In this document: positions 44,358-54,661 of the stretch, one piece after another
Layout of the letters: the number at the start of each line of letters is the position of its first letter
How positions within the stretch are numbered: position 1 is the first letter of the stretch
Assembly (NCBI GenBank): GCA_947498815.1
Contig: CANMLU010000021.1
Location: 1-64,000 of the forward strand
Length of the DNA: 64,000 nucleotides
Direction: 5' to 3'
DNA from: an uncultured Aquimarina sp.
Lineage (GTDB): Bacteria > Bacteroidota > Bacteroidia > Flavobacteriales > Flavobacteriaceae
Position numbers and translations under genes: made by a program
Notes under the pieces: model-generated
Seen by the model: only the letters and a program-made list of their open reading frames with translations
The model's database searches: none
Told to the model about the DNA's origin: nothing

Positions 44358-44675
44358 ATGGGGTACATAAATTTGTACACATCAATACTATATTGTCAAT
44401 CATTAAAGAACAGATTAAAGGTGAAAAGGGATTTAAGCATACGAGCATTTTCAATATACCCGAATCCTTCAAGGGGAGAGGTATACATTGATGTTTGCAC
44501 TCCATTTTCGCCTGTATCGTATGAAGTTTTGAATACACATGAGCAGGTTGTACAAAAATGTAATGGCCTGGTTGAGAGAAATACGATTTCATTAAAAGCA
44601 TTACCACTTGGACTGTATACCGTTAAGGTAAGAAGTGGGAGTAAGGTAATGATCAAAAAATTTCTGAAACTCTAA
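44358..44675 (+). CDS. Orphan T9SS type A sorting domain, possible gene remnant
   Basis: A 105-residue frame from ATG 44358 (a GTG near 44421 is another possible start). From ~residue 37 it is a nearly complete type A sorting domain: IYPNPSRGEVYIDV, YEVLNTHEQVVQKC, ISLKALPLGLYTVKVRSG and the ending VMIKKFLKL. No passenger domain or clear signal peptide precedes it, so it should not be exported by itself. It may be the 3' end of a larger deleted gene or a tail reservoir for recombination. A strong terminator follows, as expected of a gene end. Confidence 0.6.
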   Translation: MGYINLYTSILYCQSLKNRLKVKRDLSIRAFSIYPNPSRGEVYIDVCTPFSPVSYEVLNTHEQVVQKCNGLVERNTISLKALPLGLYTVKVRSGSKVMIKKFLKL

Positions 44676-44700
44676 GTTTTAGGAAGATTGGGGGAAAAAG

Positions 44701-44732
44701 GGCTACAAACGTTTCCGGTTTGTAGCCTTTTT
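44701..44732 (+). terminator. Terminator after the orphan sorting domain
   Basis: 10-bp perfect stem GGCTACAAAC / GTTTGTAGCC, 7-nt loop, T5. Confidence 0.9.
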
Positions 44733-44901
44733 GTTTTAACCAAACAAAATTGTATATAAAAATGTAGATGTCCTAGAGTAAATTATTATGCGTGCATATA
44801 ATATAATTACAGTTTCTTTTATCAAGATGTTAAGAATACATATATTGTGCGGCAGTCTTTAATGAAGCAAAAATAACCCACAATACACAAGAATTAATTA
44901 T

Positions 44902-45909
44902 ATGTATACTTCAAAAATATCAGGATTGGGATCTTATGTTCCTGAAAATGTTGTGACAAACGATGATCTTTCTAAAATAATGGATACAAATGATGCTTGG
45001 ATTCAGGAGCGAACTGGTATCAAAGAAAGACGTCATATTAAAAAAGGAGATGGCAACAGTACTTCAATAATGGGAGTCAAGGCGGCAAAAATAGCTTTAG
45101 AAAGAGCTAACTTGACATCCGATGATATCGAGTTAATTATTTTTGCAACGTTAAGCCCGGATATGTATTTTCCTGGAGGAGGAGTTCGGGTGCAAGAGAT
45201 GATGAATATGAAAACAATCCCAGCCATTGATGTTAGAAATCAGTGTAGTGGTTTTGTTTATGCGATATCGGTTGCAGATCAATTTATTAAAACGGGAATG
45301 TATAAAAATGTTTTGGTTATTGGAAGCGAAAACCATAGTGGAGGACTTGATATGACAACCAGAGGAAGAGGTGTTTCTGTGATTTTTGGAGATGGTGCAG
45401 GAGCCGCTGTTTTAACTAGAAGTGAAGAAGAGGGGAAAGGTATTTTATCTACCCATTTACATAGTGAGGGTGCTCATGCCAAAGAATTATCTTTAGAAGG
45501 TCCTAGTACAGAACATTGGGTGCCAGAAATAATTGCAGAAAACCCTCAGGAAAATATTCCTTATTATCCGTATATGAATGGACAATTTGTATTTAAAAAT
45601 GCCGTAGTTCGTTTTTCTGAGGTTATAAATGAAGGTCTACAAGCAAATAATCGTACAGCTTCTGATATTGATATGTTGATACCGCATCAAGCTAATTTGA
45701 GAATTTCTCAATTTGTTCAAAAACAATTCAAACTGTCCGATGATCAGGTTTATAATAATATCCAAAAATATGGTAATACAACGGCGGCATCTATTCCTAT
45801 AGCCTTGACAGAAGCTTGGGAAGAAGGCAAGATAAAAGATGGGGACTTGGTAGTTCTAGCAGCCTTTGGAAGTGGATTTACCTGGGGTAGTGCTATTATA
45901 AAATGGTAA
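44902..45909 (+). CDS. fabH: 3-oxoacyl-[acyl-carrier-protein] synthase III (FabH family)
   Basis: A 335-residue thiolase-fold condensing enzyme that starts fatty-acid synthesis from acyl-CoA and malonyl-ACP. The triad is visible: Cys115 in DVRNQCSGFVYA, His262 in IPHQANLRI and Asn292 in KYGNTTAASIP. The N-terminus (ISGLGSYVPENVVTNDDL..) is typical. Since this organism may have a second FabH elsewhere, this copy might serve a special acyl starter; that cannot be told here. Single-gene unit with a strong terminator. Confidence 0.93.
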   Translation: MYTSKISGLGSYVPENVVTNDDLSKIMDTNDAWIQERTGIKERRHIKKGDGNSTSIMGVKAAKIALERANLTSDDIELIIFATLSPDMYFPGGGVRVQEMMNMKTIPAIDVRNQCSGFVYAISVADQFIKTGMYKNVLVIGSENHSGGLDMTTRGRGVSVIFGDGAGAAVLTRSEEEGKGILSTHLHSEGAHAKELSLEGPSTEHWVPEIIAENPQENIPYYPYMNGQFVFKNAVVRFSEVINEGLQANNRTASDIDMLIPHQANLRISQFVQKQFKLSDDQVYNNIQKYGNTTAASIPIALTEAWEEGKIKDGDLVVLAAFGSGFTWGSAIIKW

Positions 45910-45933
45910 GTAATATGATAAATATATAAAATG

Positions 45934-45965
45934 AAAAACGCGAAGTGTATGCACTTCGCGTTTTT
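45934..45965 (+). terminator. Terminator after fabH
   Basis: 14-bp stem AAAAACGCGAAGTG / CACTTCGCGTTTTT, 4-nt loop. Confidence 0.93.
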
Positions 45966-46182
45966 ATTAAAAATAATGAGGTTACTATTTTTTAAAGGCT
46001 AATTCAAATAAATCATAACCATGATTATACTATATAAACGTCATAAATTGTAATGTGTTACAGAATCTGTCAAATTTTTACAATTATTTAACTTTAAGTT
46101 GTTTTTGTTTGTATAATTATAAATTTAACTAATTTATTAGTTGTTTCTCAGTAAATTAACATTTTTTTTGAGAAAAATTTAG

Positions 46183-48555
46183 TTAAAGTATGCCTCCACC
46201 AGATTTTTCGTTAGCATCTCTTCTTTTTCTTGATACTTTTCTGTTTTTCCCACTTCCAAATCGATAGGATAACCCCAAATAAACGGTTTGTGTTTCTCCC
46301 TGAAACCTACCACTTTGTTGAAAAGGGGTGTCTCCAGAAAATCTAAATCGCATTGTATTAAAGATATCATTAAAGTTAATACTAGCAGTTCCTTTTCCTT
46401 TCATAAAATTATAACGAGCACCAGTGTTTATAAAATAAAAAGGTTTAGTTTTGAATTGTACACCTTCCTGATTACCTCGATAAAATCCGAATAGTTGAAA
46501 GGTTAAGTTTTTGGTTGCCTTGAAACTATTGTTTATTCTAAAATTGTAAATCACGGCATCGACCTCTCTGGATATTCCTTCTACAATTCCTTTTTGGGTT
46601 TGTCCATATAGATCAAAACTTGCATTGAAACTCCAAAAGGATGTTACTTTATAATTACTGGATAGCTCAATACCATATGCCGAATTATTGTCAAAGTTGT
46701 CAAAAGTCAATATTTGACCTTCTTCTACATCTGGATTTTCGACAAGCGTTTGGTTAATTTCGTCATTGATTATCCTGTAAAATACACCACCAGTTATTGA
46801 TCCTTTTTCTAATTTTCGCGTATAATTTGCTTCAATAGAATTTGTGAACTGTGGATCTAATGCGGGATTTCCTATTGAAATAATTCTTGGTGTGCTCCAT
46901 TCTCTAATTGGATTTACTTGGTTTAATCCTGGTCGATCTATTCTTCGGCTATAACTTAGCTGATAACTGTTTTTTTCTTCCGGTGTGTAGGTCAAATATC
47001 CGGATGGATATACGGTTAGGATATCATCTTCAAAAATCTTTTCACCATTAAATACAGCTTCGACATTATAACTTTCAAAACGAGCACCTAATTGGTAAGA
47101 CCATTTTTCGAAATTTTTACCATAGGTAGCATAAACAGAATGTATATCCCTATCATAACTGTACTCGGAATTCGGAAATAATGTGGATTGATAATCATTA
47201 TCAGTTCTTCTTAATCTGGTTTCATATCCCACTTCTAATTTCGTTTTTTCGGTTAATGGATTCACATAATCCAGATTAATTGTGGTGTTTTTTCTCTCAT
47301 TATCGATAAGATCATTATAATTAGCCAAGGAACCATCACCTCCAATGAAATTAAAATCATCATCGCTGTCACTGTCAAATACATTATAATCTATTTCCAA
47401 TTCGATATTATGACCTTCTTTTTTGAAATCGTGTTTATAATCAAAATTGTAAGTTGAACCTAGATTATCACTATCGCTAATTAAATCCTGAGTAAGATCG
47501 TTTTCATCATTATTTAGGAAAATTATATCGGTGGTACCTTTGGTCAAACCATCAAATAAATTTTGATTAGTGTATATGGATACTGTATTGTTGTCATTAA
47601 TAAAATAGTCCAGTCCTACTTTAAACAAATGTGACTTGTTATTATCCAAGAAACTAAAATTGGTAAGATAATTTTCATCTTCTCTTAGCACAAATCCTGC
47701 ATTTAAATTTTTGGTAATATTAGCCCCATAATTCCCATAAAGGTTTACTTTTCCAGAACGGTAGTTTAGGTCTATTGAATTATTGAAACGAGCATTTTTG
47801 TCAAAATTCACCCCTAGGTTTATGTTACCGTTAAATCCAATACTACTGTTTTTGTGCAATACGATATTGATAATACCACTCATCCCTTCGGGGTTATATT
47901 TGGCGGATGGATTGGTAATAAGCTCTATCTTTTTAATAGAGGTAGAAGGAATTTGCTTTAATAATTGTGCTGCACTTATGTTTGTGGGTTTTCCGTCAAT
48001 AAGAATACGTACATTTTGATTTCCTCTTAATGCAATATTTCCATCTTGATCCACATTAACGGATGGGATATTATTCATGATCTCTGCAGCGGTACCTCCG
48101 GTAGTGGTTAAATCTTTTCCTACGTTAATTACTTTACGATCAATTTTCTGTTCGATTGTTGTTCGTTCTGCAACAATAGTTACATCATCCAGAGATGTTG
48201 CTTCTTCTGCAAGTGTTATTGTGCCTATATCTATGTCCTTGTTTTTTCTCGAGATTTCTATAGATTGAGAGTGCGTGGTATATCCTATGAACTGAACTTT
48301 GAGTGTATATGTACCTTTAGGAATGTCTGTTATAAGAAAATCACCATTTTCTGTTGTAATTCCTCCACTAACAATTTTATTTGCTCCATCATTAATGACA
48401 ATAGTTGCATATGGGATAGGCTGTTTAAGATTCTGGTCAATTACTTTTCCTTTTAATGAACCAATAATGGTTTCATTGTTAGATTTTGCAGTACTACTTA
48501 TACAACAAAATAATAGGAATAGTAAAAAAGGTAATTTTTGATTGATTGTTTTCAT
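46183..48555 (-). CDS. TonB-dependent-receptor-like outer-membrane beta-barrel protein
   Basis: A 790-residue outer-membrane protein. Signal peptide (LPFLLFLLFCCISSTAKS region), a carboxypeptidase-regulatory-like domain at ~33-115 (GKVIDQNLKQPIPYATIVIN), a plug-like domain at ~125-230 (VINVGKDLTTTGGTAAEIMN, VRILIDGKPTNISAAQLLKQ), then a barrel with many alternating strands. It belongs to the 'outer membrane beta-barrel family' (PF14905-type) rather than classical SusC. No SusD-like gene is adjacent, so a peptide or metal substrate, or a sensory role, is as likely as glycan uptake. The C-terminus is Lys/Arg-rich and Gly-rich (KSGGGIL) instead of ending on an aromatic residue. Confidence 0.9.
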   Translation of the reverse strand: MKTINQKLPFLLFLLFCCISSTAKSNNETIIGSLKGKVIDQNLKQPIPYATIVINDGANKIVSGGITTENGDFLITDIPKGTYTLKVQFIGYTTHSQSIEISRKNKDIDIGTITLAEEATSLDDVTIVAERTTIEQKIDRKVINVGKDLTTTGGTAAEIMNNIPSVNVDQDGNIALRGNQNVRILIDGKPTNISAAQLLKQIPSTSIKKIELITNPSAKYNPEGMSGIINIVLHKNSSIGFNGNINLGVNFDKNARFNNSIDLNYRSGKVNLYGNYGANITKNLNAGFVLREDENYLTNFSFLDNNKSHLFKVGLDYFINDNNTVSIYTNQNLFDGLTKGTTDIIFLNNDENDLTQDLISDSDNLGSTYNFDYKHDFKKEGHNIELEIDYNVFDSDSDDDFNFIGGDGSLANYNDLIDNERKNTTINLDYVNPLTEKTKLEVGYETRLRRTDNDYQSTLFPNSEYSYDRDIHSVYATYGKNFEKWSYQLGARFESYNVEAVFNGEKIFEDDILTVYPSGYLTYTPEEKNSYQLSYSRRIDRPGLNQVNPIREWSTPRIISIGNPALDPQFTNSIEANYTRKLEKGSITGGVFYRIINDEINQTLVENPDVEEGQILTFDNFDNNSAYGIELSSNYKVTSFWSFNASFDLYGQTQKGIVEGISREVDAVIYNFRINNSFKATKNLTFQLFGFYRGNQEGVQFKTKPFYFINTGARYNFMKGKGTASINFNDIFNTMRFRFSGDTPFQQSGRFQGETQTVYLGLSYRFGSGKNRKVSRKRRDANEKSGGGIL

Positions 48556-48935
48556 CTGTACGCTTATTGAATTGATATCTGTTTATACATCGTACTTTGT
48601 ATTGCATAATACGTGCACGAAAATTTCTTTAAAAAAACAGCGCATTGATTAAGTGCGCTCTTAAGACATGACGACCGTAATGAGATTCTGTTACAGTTTA
48701 AATTAACTTTAACAATAAATTATAATCATATAAATCGTTATAAAATTGTTTTCTTTGTGTTATGGGATTAAATTTCTTTTTGTACGTTTATCCAGTATTA
48801 GTAATAGGAGTTAATTGATTATTTTTAATGGTATAATGATTTTCTATTGATCTTCTTTAAAAGAACCCCTAGCAATCGACTATTTTGTAGATCATTCTTA
48901 TACATTATTAAACCTGTAGTTGGTAAAATTTGACC
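48556..48935. other. Intergenic region between divergent genes
   Basis: 380 bp, AT-rich. It must hold promoters for the barrel protein (minus) and the hybrid kinase (plus). A short inverted repeat AGCGCA / TGCGCT (48639-48659) is the only structure noticed; no gene seen. Confidence 0.5.
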
Positions 48936-51128
48936 ATGAAAAGAATAGCATTCGCCTTTATATATATCAATTGTTTTATTTTATGTCACGCCCAGTCAAA
49001 TAAAATAACAAAAGACAGTATTAATAGATTAATTTCAGAATCCTTTATCATTTCTACTCAAGGAGAGTATAATAAGGCGTATAAACAGCTTAAGTTTGCT
49101 TTAGAATATGGTAAAAATACCAACAATGACTCTATCGTCGGAGAATCATATAATTGTATAGGAGGTATATTTTATGAGATGGGTGATTATGATAATGCCG
49201 AGAAATATTATCTATTATCAAAAGAAGCTTTACTTAGGGCCAATTATCAATCTTATCTCATATATCATTATAATAATATTGCCGAATTATATTTTGAAAA
49301 AAAGAATTATATCGATGCCGAAAAAACATTTATTCAATCCAGAGATTTAGCGCTGAAGCTCGATGATCAATATAAAGCACTATGGCCAACCTATAATATT
49401 GCCAATATCAAATATACTTTAGAAGATTTTGAAAGTGCCTATTTTTATTTGATTGAGACCATTAAATTATATCAGCCTAATACCGAACAACAACCCTATA
49501 TAATTATTAATTCATATATACAATTGGCAGGTATTTATATCAGAAAAGGCGAATATAAAGTGGCTTTTAAAAACCTTAATAATGCCGAAGCAATAGCTCT
49601 GAAACATAATTCTTATAAAGAATTGATTGAGATAGAGAAAAATAGGGTTAGTATATATGATTTGTTGAGCCAACCGGAGAACGCCAAAAGATCAATGGCA
49701 AATCAAATTAGTTATCTAGAAAAATATTTTGAGAACCAACAGAGTGTATTAAAAGAGAAAAACAAACTGGAACGCGATTTATTTGAAAAAGAAAGTAGTT
49801 TAAATCTGACGCAACAATTGAACGAAAATCAAAAAGAATCCCTCAAAAAAATAAAATATTTTACCCAGGCTCTTCTTATTTTATTTATAATTCTTATTAC
49901 TGTTATAATACTCTTATATCGTACTAATAAAAATCGTTTACGATTAAATAGTAATTTGGAAACTAAAAATAGTGAACTTATTGATGCTAAGGCAAAAACG
50001 GAATACGCGTCACAATTAAAAAATAATTTCTTTTCTACTATTAGCCATGAACTACGCACACCGCTTTATGCAGTTACTGGCATCACAGATGTTTTGATTA
50101 ATGAAACTCCAAAAAAAGAACAGGTGCACTATCTTAATGCATTAAAATCATCTGGAGAGCACTTACTATCATTGATAAATAACATACTCCAAATCAATAA
50201 ATACGATGCAAACAAAATAGAGGTTAATATTATCGAGTTTAATATTGCAGAAGTTATTGATAATCTCATAAACGCATTAAATTACCTAAAGAAAGAAAAT
50301 AATAATACTATTCATGTACAGATTGATGATACTATACCCAATAAATTACAAGGGGATTCGGTTAAATTATCTCAGGTAATAATTAACTTATTGGGTAATG
50401 CCTTGAAATTTACGGTGAACGGTAATATTTGGTTAACTGTCGATCATATTGGGGACAAATCAAAGAATAACGATGTCGTGACCCTCAGGATAGTTGTTAA
50501 AGATGATGGTATTGGAATTTCTAAACAAATGCATGACCGGATATTTGATGATTTCTATCAAGAATCAAAACAACTTAATCGCGACTATGAAGGTTCTGGA
50601 TTGGGTCTGGCAATTGTGAAGCGTCTATTACATGTTATGAATAGTGAAATACATATTGACAGTAAGCCAAATGAAGGAGCTAGTTTTTCTTTTGATTTAA
50701 ATTTTAAATATGAAAAAGAAAACGAACAATCACAAATACAACTGAAGAATAGCGATAATGATACTTTGAAAAACAAAACTATTTTGGTTGTTGATGATAA
50801 CGGTATAAATCAAATGATTACCAAGCGTATTTTGGAAAATAAGGAGGCTAATGTGGTCGTGATCGACAACGGGTTTGATGCTATTAGTATCGTAGAAAAG
50901 CAAGAATTTGATGCGATTTTAATGGATATTCATATGCCCAAAATGAATGGTTATGAAGCAGCAGAAAGAATACGAAGTTTTGACAAGAAAACACCAATTA
51001 TTGCGTTAACAGCGGTTGATCTTAATGAAAATGAGGAAAAAATCCTGTCTTCTGGGATGAATGGGGTGATTTCGAAACCTTTTCAATTAGAACATTTTTA
51101 TTTTGTACTTCACAAATTTATTAATTGA
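48936..51128 (+). CDS. Hybrid histidine kinase with TPR sensor and receiver domain
   Basis: A 730-residue protein (ATG at 48936; the TTG two codons upstream is less likely). Signal peptide (to ~20, ..CHAQ), TPR repeats at ~25-270 (GGIFYEMGDYDNAEKYYLLS; NIAELYFEKKNYIDAEKTF), membrane helix at ~310-330, HisKA with His371 in STISHELRTPL, HATPase (NLLGNALKFT; GSGLGLAIVKRLL) and a C-terminal receiver with phospho-acceptor Asp664 in ILMDIHMPK. It has no DNA-binding domain, so it should pass phosphate to a separate output protein. Divergent from the barrel protein gene. Confidence 0.93.
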   Translation: MKRIAFAFIYINCFILCHAQSNKITKDSINRLISESFIISTQGEYNKAYKQLKFALEYGKNTNNDSIVGESYNCIGGIFYEMGDYDNAEKYYLLSKEALLRANYQSYLIYHYNNIAELYFEKKNYIDAEKTFIQSRDLALKLDDQYKALWPTYNIANIKYTLEDFESAYFYLIETIKLYQPNTEQQPYIIINSYIQLAGIYIRKGEYKVAFKNLNNAEAIALKHNSYKELIEIEKNRVSIYDLLSQPENAKRSMANQISYLEKYFENQQSVLKEKNKLERDLFEKESSLNLTQQLNENQKESLKKIKYFTQALLILFIILITVIILLYRTNKNRLRLNSNLETKNSELIDAKAKTEYASQLKNNFFSTISHELRTPLYAVTGITDVLINETPKKEQVHYLNALKSSGEHLLSLINNILQINKYDANKIEVNIIEFNIAEVIDNLINALNYLKKENNNTIHVQIDDTIPNKLQGDSVKLSQVIINLLGNALKFTVNGNIWLTVDHIGDKSKNNDVVTLRIVVKDDGIGISKQMHDRIFDDFYQESKQLNRDYEGSGLGLAIVKRLLHVMNSEIHIDSKPNEGASFSFDLNFKYEKENEQSQIQLKNSDNDTLKNKTILVVDDNGINQMITKRILENKEANVVVIDNGFDAISIVEKQEFDAILMDIHMPKMNGYEAAERIRSFDKKTPIIALTAVDLNENEEKILSSGMNGVISKPFQLEHFYFVLHKFIN

Positions 51129-51206
51129 TTGTAATGTCGACTTCTATGTCTTCAGGTTTTTGAAAAGGCGAGATAATGATAAAGAAAAAATGAAAAGCTA
51201 CAAATT

Positions 51207-51236
51207 AAAAACCGCCCCTAATTAGGGACGGTTTTC
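51207..51236 (+). terminator. Terminator after the hybrid kinase
   Basis: AAAACCG..CCCTAATTAGGG..CGGTTTT stem with one internal C/A mismatch, followed by T-rich sequence. Confidence 0.7.
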
Positions 51237-51418
51237 TATAATAACCAAATAGTAACACTAACCATCAACTATGAATAAAATTTGATTATTATTTAAGTAA
51301 CTAACTAACTAAATTTATGAAAAATCATATCTTTTATAAGTAAGACGTAGTGCTTTAGTTTGTGTTACACACATCGTCTATTTTTAACATTTTATCTGTT
51401 TTTTTTAACTTTTGAACC

Positions 51419-51426
51419 TATATTTG
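51419..51426 (+). promoter_or_regulatory. Bacteroidota -7 element upstream of the CoA-binding protein gene
   Basis: TATATTTG, exact match to TAnnTTTG, 44 bp before ATG 51471. It supports the downstream start because it lies inside the longer open frame. Confidence 0.5.
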
Positions 51427-51470
51427 AAAGCCCGAAAGACATAATTTGCTTTAAAATTCAGAAGAAAAAT

Positions 51471-51833
51471 ATGAGTAAAAAAACATTAGTTATAGGAGCA
51501 TCATTAAAAGATAGTAGATATTCAAATTTTGTAATTCACAGATTAGTTGATAAAAACCATGAGGTTGTAGCCATTGGATTAAGAGAAGGTAATATTTCAG
51601 GGGTAGAAGTACAGACCGAATTAAAAAATTTTAATGATATTGATACCGTAACCCTTTATCTCAATCCACAAAGACAAGACTCATATTATGAATATGTCAT
51701 AGCATTACATCCGGAAAGAGTAATTTTCAATCCAGGTACAGAAAATCCAGAATTTTATCAGATACTCAGAAAAGCGAATATAAAGGTTGAAGTTGCTTGT
51801 ACGCTTGTTTTACTTTCTACGAATCAGTATTAG
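51471..51833 (+). CDS. CoA-binding domain protein (YccU family)
   Basis: A 120-residue Rossmann-fold protein. The ATG at 51471 is chosen because [20 protein letters not shown] is the usual start of the family. Further motifs are [42 protein letters not shown] and [10 protein letters not shown] with the conserved Cys near the end. The family resembles the CoA-binding part of succinyl-CoA synthetase; its exact role is unknown. Its last 24 bp overlap the end of the convergent symporter gene. Confidence 0.9.
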   Translation: MSKKTLVIGASLKDSRYSNFVIHRLVDKNHEVVAIGLREGNISGVEVQTELKNFNDIDTVTLYLNPQRQDSYYEYVIALHPERVIFNPGTENPEFYQILRKANIKVEVACTLVLLSTNQY

Positions 51834-53267
51834 TCCTAAAAATGTAATTAATCCATTCAAAGGAAGTAACTCGTAACCTATTTGGTAACCACCAATTAGT
51901 TCTGCAGGAATTTTGGAAATTCCAATGATTATAAGAACCGAAGCTAAAGCTACTATCCAGGTATATTTATCATAAATTTTATACTTTGTAAAAACTCCAA
52001 AGGCAAATAGACCTAATAAAGGACCATAGGTATACGTAGCAACCGTTAACAAATTACTTATTACATTTTCGGTAAGAACATGTTTAAAAACAATAATGAC
52101 GAGTATTAATAATATACTCATAGCTATATGCGTTTTTTTTCGAATTTTCGTCTGATTTTCCTTGTTCTTTTTTTCTATATTTAAGAAATCCACACAAAAC
52201 GAAGTAGTAAGTGAGGTCAAAGCACTATCAGCACTACTATATGCTGCTGCAACTAATCCAAGAATAAATGATATCGCTAATACTATTCCTAGTTCTCCAT
52301 GTATTGCTATTTCGGGGAATAATAAATCTGTTTTTGATTTACCATCCATCATAGGGACACTGATACCAAACTTATCGGCATAGATAAACAATAAAGCACC
52401 TAGAAGTAGGAAAATAAAATTGACTACGATCAATACCAGACTAAAGGAAACCATATTCTTTTGAGCTTCCTTCAAGTTACGACAGGTAAGATTTTTTTGC
52501 ATCATATCTTGATCCAATCCTGTCATACAAATGGCGATAAACATACCTCCAATAAAAGATTTAAGGAAATGGCCTTTGGCCAGAAAATTATCAAGAAAGA
52601 ATATTTTGTCATAATTTTTTAACTCTTCAGAACCAATAAATTCTGAAAAAGACCATCCAATTTTATCATTAATATAATAAATAGCCATTCCTACTGCTAC
52701 GAGCATGAATAGTGTTTGTAAAGTATCTGTCCAAACAATGGTTTTGATTCCGCCTCTGAATGTGTATATCCAGATTAAAAGTATTGATAATATCACTGTT
52801 ATTTCAAAAGGAACATTCCATTCATCAAAAATATATTGTTGCAAAACGATCGCTACCAAATATAGCCGAAAGGAAGCTCCTAAAACTCTGGAAATAAAGA
52901 AGAAAAAAGCTCCGGTTTTGTAACTTACAACTCCGAATCTCTGCTCTAAATATTGGTATATTGAGGTTACATTTAATTTGTAGTATATGGGCATTAACAC
53001 ATATGCGATAATAAAATATCCAACCAAATACCCCAACACCACTTGCATATAGCTAAACTGAGATGCCTCAATCCACCCTGGAACAGATATAAAGGTAACA
53101 CCGCTTAATGAAGCGCCGATCATTCCAAAAGCTACAATATACCATGGTGATTGTCGGTTTGCCTTAAAAAAAGCATCGTTACCAGAGTTTTTTCCTGTGA
53201 AATATGAAATGAGTAAAAGAATTCCAAAATAAGCCGCAATTAAAAGCAGAATATGTGTGGGTTGCAT
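51810..53267 (-). CDS. Sodium:solute symporter (SSS family)
   Basis: A 485-residue inner-membrane transporter with about 13 membrane helices. Early motifs are [19 protein letters not shown] and [20 protein letters not shown] (read in parts), and the family sodium-site region [17 protein letters not shown] follows later. The sequence is of the SLC5/PutP group; the substrate (sugar, proline, sialic acid) cannot be told. It stands alone with its own promoter region; its 3' end overlaps the CoA-binding gene by 24 bp on the other strand. Confidence 0.92.
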   Translation of the reverse strand: MQPTHILLLIAAYFGILLLISYFTGKNSGNDAFFKANRQSPWYIVAFGMIGASLSGVTFISVPGWIEASQFSYMQVVLGYLVGYFIIAYVLMPIYYKLNVTSIYQYLEQRFGVVSYKTGAFFFFISRVLGASFRLYLVAIVLQQYIFDEWNVPFEITVILSILLIWIYTFRGGIKTIVWTDTLQTLFMLVAVGMAIYYINDKIGWSFSEFIGSEELKNYDKIFFLDNFLAKGHFLKSFIGGMFIAICMTGLDQDMMQKNLTCRNLKEAQKNMVSFSLVLIVVNFIFLLLGALLFIYADKFGISVPMMDGKSKTDLLFPEIAIHGELGIVLAISFILGLVAAAYSSADSALTSLTTSFCVDFLNIEKKNKENQTKIRKKTHIAMSILLILVIIVFKHVLTENVISNLLTVATYTYGPLLGLFAFGVFTKYKIYDKYTWIVALASVLIIIGISKIPAELIGGYQIGYELLPLNGLITFLGLILIRRK

Positions 53268-53333
53268 AAATTTTGGTTAAAGTGAGTCACCAAAATACGA
53301 ATTAACCAGAAATCCCAAACAATAATTGTTCAA

Positions 53334-54020
53334 CTATTTATTTCGGATATCACTCTCGATCATCCCATCACGTAATCGGATTACACGGTGTGCATGAGTC
53401 GCTACTTCTTCTTCGTGTGTAACAAGAATCACGGTATTACCGGAGGCGTGGATTTCGTCAAAAAGCTGCATAATCTCCAAAGAAGTTTTTGAGTCCAAGT
53501 TTCCGGTTGGTTCATCTGCCAAAATAATTGATGGTTTATTCACCAAAGCACGTCCAACCGCTACTCGTTGCCGTTGACCTCCAGAAAGCTGGTTGGGTTT
53601 ATGATCCATACGATCGGCAAGTCCTACATCTGTAAGAACTTCTTCTGCTCGGGTAATCCGATCTTTTTTTGAAGTCCCTGCATATATCATGGGTAGTGCC
53701 ACATTATCCAAAGCAGTGGTTCTAGGTAATAAATTGAATGTTTGGAACACAAAACCAATCTCTCGATTTCTAATTTCTGCAAGCTCGTTATCAGTCATCA
53801 TACTTACATCATTCCCGTTTAGATTATAGCTTCCGGCTGTTGGTGTATCGAGACATCCTAAAAGATTCATAAGGGTTGATTTACCAGATCCAGATGGTCC
53901 CATTATCGCAAGATATTCGCCACGCTCAATATCCAAATCAATACCTTTTAATACGTGAACAGTTTCTTGACCCAGTTGAAAATTTCTGATAATTCCTCTA
54001 ATCTCTATGACGTTTCCCAT
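53334..54020 (-). CDS. ABC transporter ATP-binding protein (MacB/LolD type)
   Basis: A 228-residue ATPase. Walker [10 protein letters not shown] (~41-49), Q-loop [11 protein letters not shown], signature [10 protein letters not shown], Walker [13 protein letters not shown] and switch His in LVTHEEE. The 'N..G..T..D' features match the MacB/LolD/FtsE class that works with lipoprotein-type permeases. No permease gene is next to it here, so its partner must be encoded elsewhere. Confidence 0.93.
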   Translation of the reverse strand: MGNVIEIRGIIRNFQLGQETVHVLKGIDLDIERGEYLAIMGPSGSGKSTLMNLLGCLDTPTAGSYNLNGNDVSMMTDNELAEIRNREIGFVFQTFNLLPRTTALDNVALPMIYAGTSKKDRITRAEEVLTDVGLADRMDHKPNQLSGGQRQRVAVGRALVNKPSIILADEPTGNLDSKTSLEIMQLFDEIHASGNTVILVTHEEEVATHAHRVIRLRDGMIESDIRNK

Positions 54021-54085
54021 ATGATGATCTTTACAGATGGTTAAGATACAATTTTAGTCTATATGACGGTTAAGGTGAAAAGTTG

Positions 54086-54661
54086 TTACACTCTAATCAT
54101 AAAATGTTCTTTGGCCTGTTCGTTTCTTATAAAAAGGAACCCCAAATCGAACGTGTCAATGGTTACGGTAACCATTGAATTTGCTTTTACTGCGTTCCAG
54201 GTGGTTGTATTAGCTTTGGATTGATGCGCAGCACTTGTGATCACAACACTATCATTATGAGCAATTGTTGATAATGATGCTGTGGTAATGTACTGCAGTA
54301 GTGTACTTAAATCAATATAAATTAAATCATAATGTCCTTTAAGTTGAATTGAGTTGTGGATGTCAATGGCATTGTTGGAGGATAAAATTTCGGAAATAAA
54401 CTCAGCGTCTCGGGATAGGATCAGAACCTTTTTGTGATTAAAATAACTGGGTATTTTATTTAAAAGTTTTGCTGTTTTTATGCTCAATAAGGGTCTTCGC
54501 TCATGACGCTTATAAATAGGAGAAAGAGCTTTGTGGGAAATTCTTTTTTCTTTACTATAAAAACATCGGGTAACTAAATCATAAACAAAAGGTGAATGAA
54601 CACCATGTTGATTTGTAGACTTGAACAGAAATTTAATGTATGCTTTTATTTTAAAGAACAT
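54086..54661 (-). CDS. Hypothetical protein, methyltransferase-like fold
   Basis: A 191-residue cytoplasmic protein. The N-terminus (LFKSTNQHGVHSPFVYDLVTRCFYSK in parts) is shared by a flavobacterial family usually labelled class I SAM-dependent methyltransferase. The central alternating strands (KKVLILSRD, HYDLIYIDLS, HNDSVVITSA) fit a Rossmann-like fold, but the glycine-rich SAM-binding loop of motif I is not evident, so activity is doubtful. Its start overlaps the ABC-F stop by one base (TAATG), indicating coupled translation. Confidence 0.65.
   Translation of the reverse strand: MFFKIKAYIKFLFKSTNQHGVHSPFVYDLVTRCFYSKEKRISHKALSPIYKRHERRPLLSIKTAKLLNKIPSYFNHKKVLILSRDAEFISEILSSNNAIDIHNSIQLKGHYDLIYIDLSTLLQYITTASLSTIAHNDSVVITSAAHQSKANTTTWNAVKANSMVTVTIDTFDLGFLFIRNEQAKEHFMIRV

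Larger units (their letters stand above)
51129..51470. other. Intergenic region before the CoA-binding protein gene
   Basis: 342 bp with the hybrid-kinase terminator near its left end and a TATATTTG -7 box at 51419-51426 near its right end. The reading frame of the CoA-binding protein is open upstream to 51360, but that part (many Phe/Leu/Thr in a row) does not look like protein and lies over the promoter. Confidence 0.6.

Noticed and set aside
48639-48659. AGCGCA/TGCGCT inverted repeat as a terminator or operator
   Set aside because: Only six paired bases, no T-run and not close to a start; could be chance.
51360-51470. Upstream extension of the CoA-binding protein
   Set aside because: Not protein-like, includes a -7 promoter box, and the family starts at [11 protein letters not shown].
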